The translations under genes and the position numbers were made by a program. A stretch of DNA of 5,190 nucleotides from Leptofilum sp050292445. GTDB lineage: Bacteria > Chloroflexota > Anaerolineae > Promineifilales > Promineifilaceae. The stretch lies in assembly GCA_050292445.1 (NCBI GenBank), contig JBNKLQ010000369.1, positions 1 through 5,190 of the forward strand. Reading direction: 5' to 3'. Under the pieces are notes generated by a model. That model made no database searches. It had not been told where the DNA came from and saw nothing but the letters and a program-made list of their open reading frames with translations. This document shows, piece by piece, positions 4,619-5,190 of this stretch; within the stretch, counting starts at the first letter, position 1, and every line of letters starts with the position of its first letter.

Positions 4619-5190
4619 AAGTGCCAGCAATTCGGCGGCGTCACCCTGGCCCCAGTGGTAGCCCATGTCGATGGACATGGTTTGGGCACGAGTGGCCTCT
4701 TGTTTGGCGGCGGTGGGGTTGCCGCTGGCCAGGTGCGCCCAGGCGAGGGCGATGCGGCTGTCGGCTTCGTAAATGCGGTAGCCACCGTCGCTGGCGTAGC
4801 CGAGGGCTTCGCGCAGGTCGGAGAAGGCTTGGGGTAATGTGCCTAGACCTGACAGGTGGCCCGTAGAGCCCTTGGCTGGTGAGGTTGTTGGCGGGCCACC
4901 TGTCAGGTCTGCTGAATGCGCCAATTTTGCCGCCCAGCGCCCCCGCGCCAGCAGCGCCTCGATGAGGGCGGGACGGTAGGAAATGGAGCGAGCGATGGTG
5001 AGGGCGGTGTCGAAATGGTTGCGGGCGGCAGCGATCTCCTCAGCGCCGCCTGCATCCGCCTCCAATTCCCCCAGGACGCGGTGGCACATGCTGGTGGTAT
5101 TGGCCCAGCGATTGCGCTCACAGATGGTCAAGTTGGCGTCTGTGACTTGCCGCGCGTACGCTGCCTGCCCGGTGCGGCGCAAATGCTCTG
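4613..5190 (-). CDS. TPR-repeat protein, C-terminal part
   Basis: The frame is open to the right edge of the window (first complete codon at 5188-5186) and gives 191 residues to a TAG at 4615-4613. The start is not in the window; an in-frame TTG at 5182 is just a Leu codon. The sequence is Ala- and Leu-rich with helix-turn-helix spacing of tetratricopeptide repeats, for example A-R-N-H-F-D-T-A-L-T-I-A-R and A-L-A-W-A-H-L-A-S-G-N-P-T-A-A-K-Q-E-A. Proteins ending like this are often large signalling proteins with an N-terminal ATPase, kinase or cyclase domain, but no such domain is visible here, so no function is assigned. Between two TPR-like segments sits a Gly/Pro/Ser/Thr-rich stretch of about 22 residues, encoded by an inverted-repeat element (4845-4910), unlike the rest of the protein. 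Confidence 0.82.
   Translation of the reverse strand, partial: EHLRRTGQAAYARQVTDANLTICERNRWANTTSMCHRVLGELEADAGGAEEIAAARNHFDTALTIARSISYRPALIEALLARGRWAAKLAHSADLTGGPPTTSPAKGSTGHLSGLGTLPQAFSDLREALGYASDGGYRIYEADSRIALAWAHLASGNPTAAKQEATRAQTMSIDMGYHWGQGDAAELLALL
4845..4910. repeat. 66-bp inverted-repeat element inserted in frame in the TPR gene
   Basis: AGACCTGACAGGTGGCCCG (4845-4863) is the exact reverse complement of CGGGCCACCTGTCAGGTCT (4892-4910), with 28 bases between them. The whole unit is 66 bases, exactly 22 codons, so the gene stays in frame. It encodes a low-complexity Gly/Pro/Ser/Thr segment. The ACCTGTCAGGT core is, from memory, a common palindromic repeat in Chloroflexota and some other environmental bacteria. 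It appears to be a mobile or spreading miniature element rather than part of the original gene. Confidence 0.85.

Overview
The window looks like a moderately GC-rich environmental bacterium. The best guess is Chloroflexota (Anaerolineae-like). That guess rests on the gene types and on the abundance of short palindromic interspersed repeats; it is inference, because no marker gene is present. There are five protein genes plus one gene that conventional annotation would split in two.

Layout. Positions 1-355 (+) hold the C-terminal half of a short-chain dehydrogenase/reductase. Convergent to it is a minus-strand cluster, read from right to left. It starts with an FAD-dependent, phytoene desaturase/retinol saturase-like oxidoreductase (3410-1740). 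After 79 bases comes an AhpD-like peroxidase-related protein (1660-1076), followed by an overlapping SAM-dependent methyltransferase (1083-364). Divergent from the FAD gene is a membrane-bound DUF457/YdjM-type predicted metal-dependent hydrolase (3744-4412, +). Convergent to that is the C-terminal part of a TPR protein (5190-4613, -).

The key observation is that the AhpD-like gene has one in-frame TGA (1415-1417). It falls exactly on the second Cys of the CxxC active site, giving C-Y-Y-TGA-H-Q-A-H. The frame continues for 112 sense codons to a TAA. Every other hallmark of the family (Glu 12 residues before the first Cys, His 4 after the second) is in place. A perfect 7-bp hairpin with a CGGGCU loop sits 24 nt after the TGA, where a bacterial SECIS belongs. 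I read this as a CxxU selenoprotein, not a pseudogene or two small genes.

The gaps between genes are filled with repeats. A composite element is present twice (3481-3660, 4415-4618), with a fragment of its second half at 1673-1695. A TCTGTG repeat with 10-bp period overlaps the end of the FAD gene. A 66-bp inverted-repeat element is inserted in frame inside the TPR gene. The octamer ACGGCCGT also occurs four times. The FAD enzyme, selenoprotein and methyltransferase are co-oriented and may share a transcript, but no common pathway can be shown from sequence alone.
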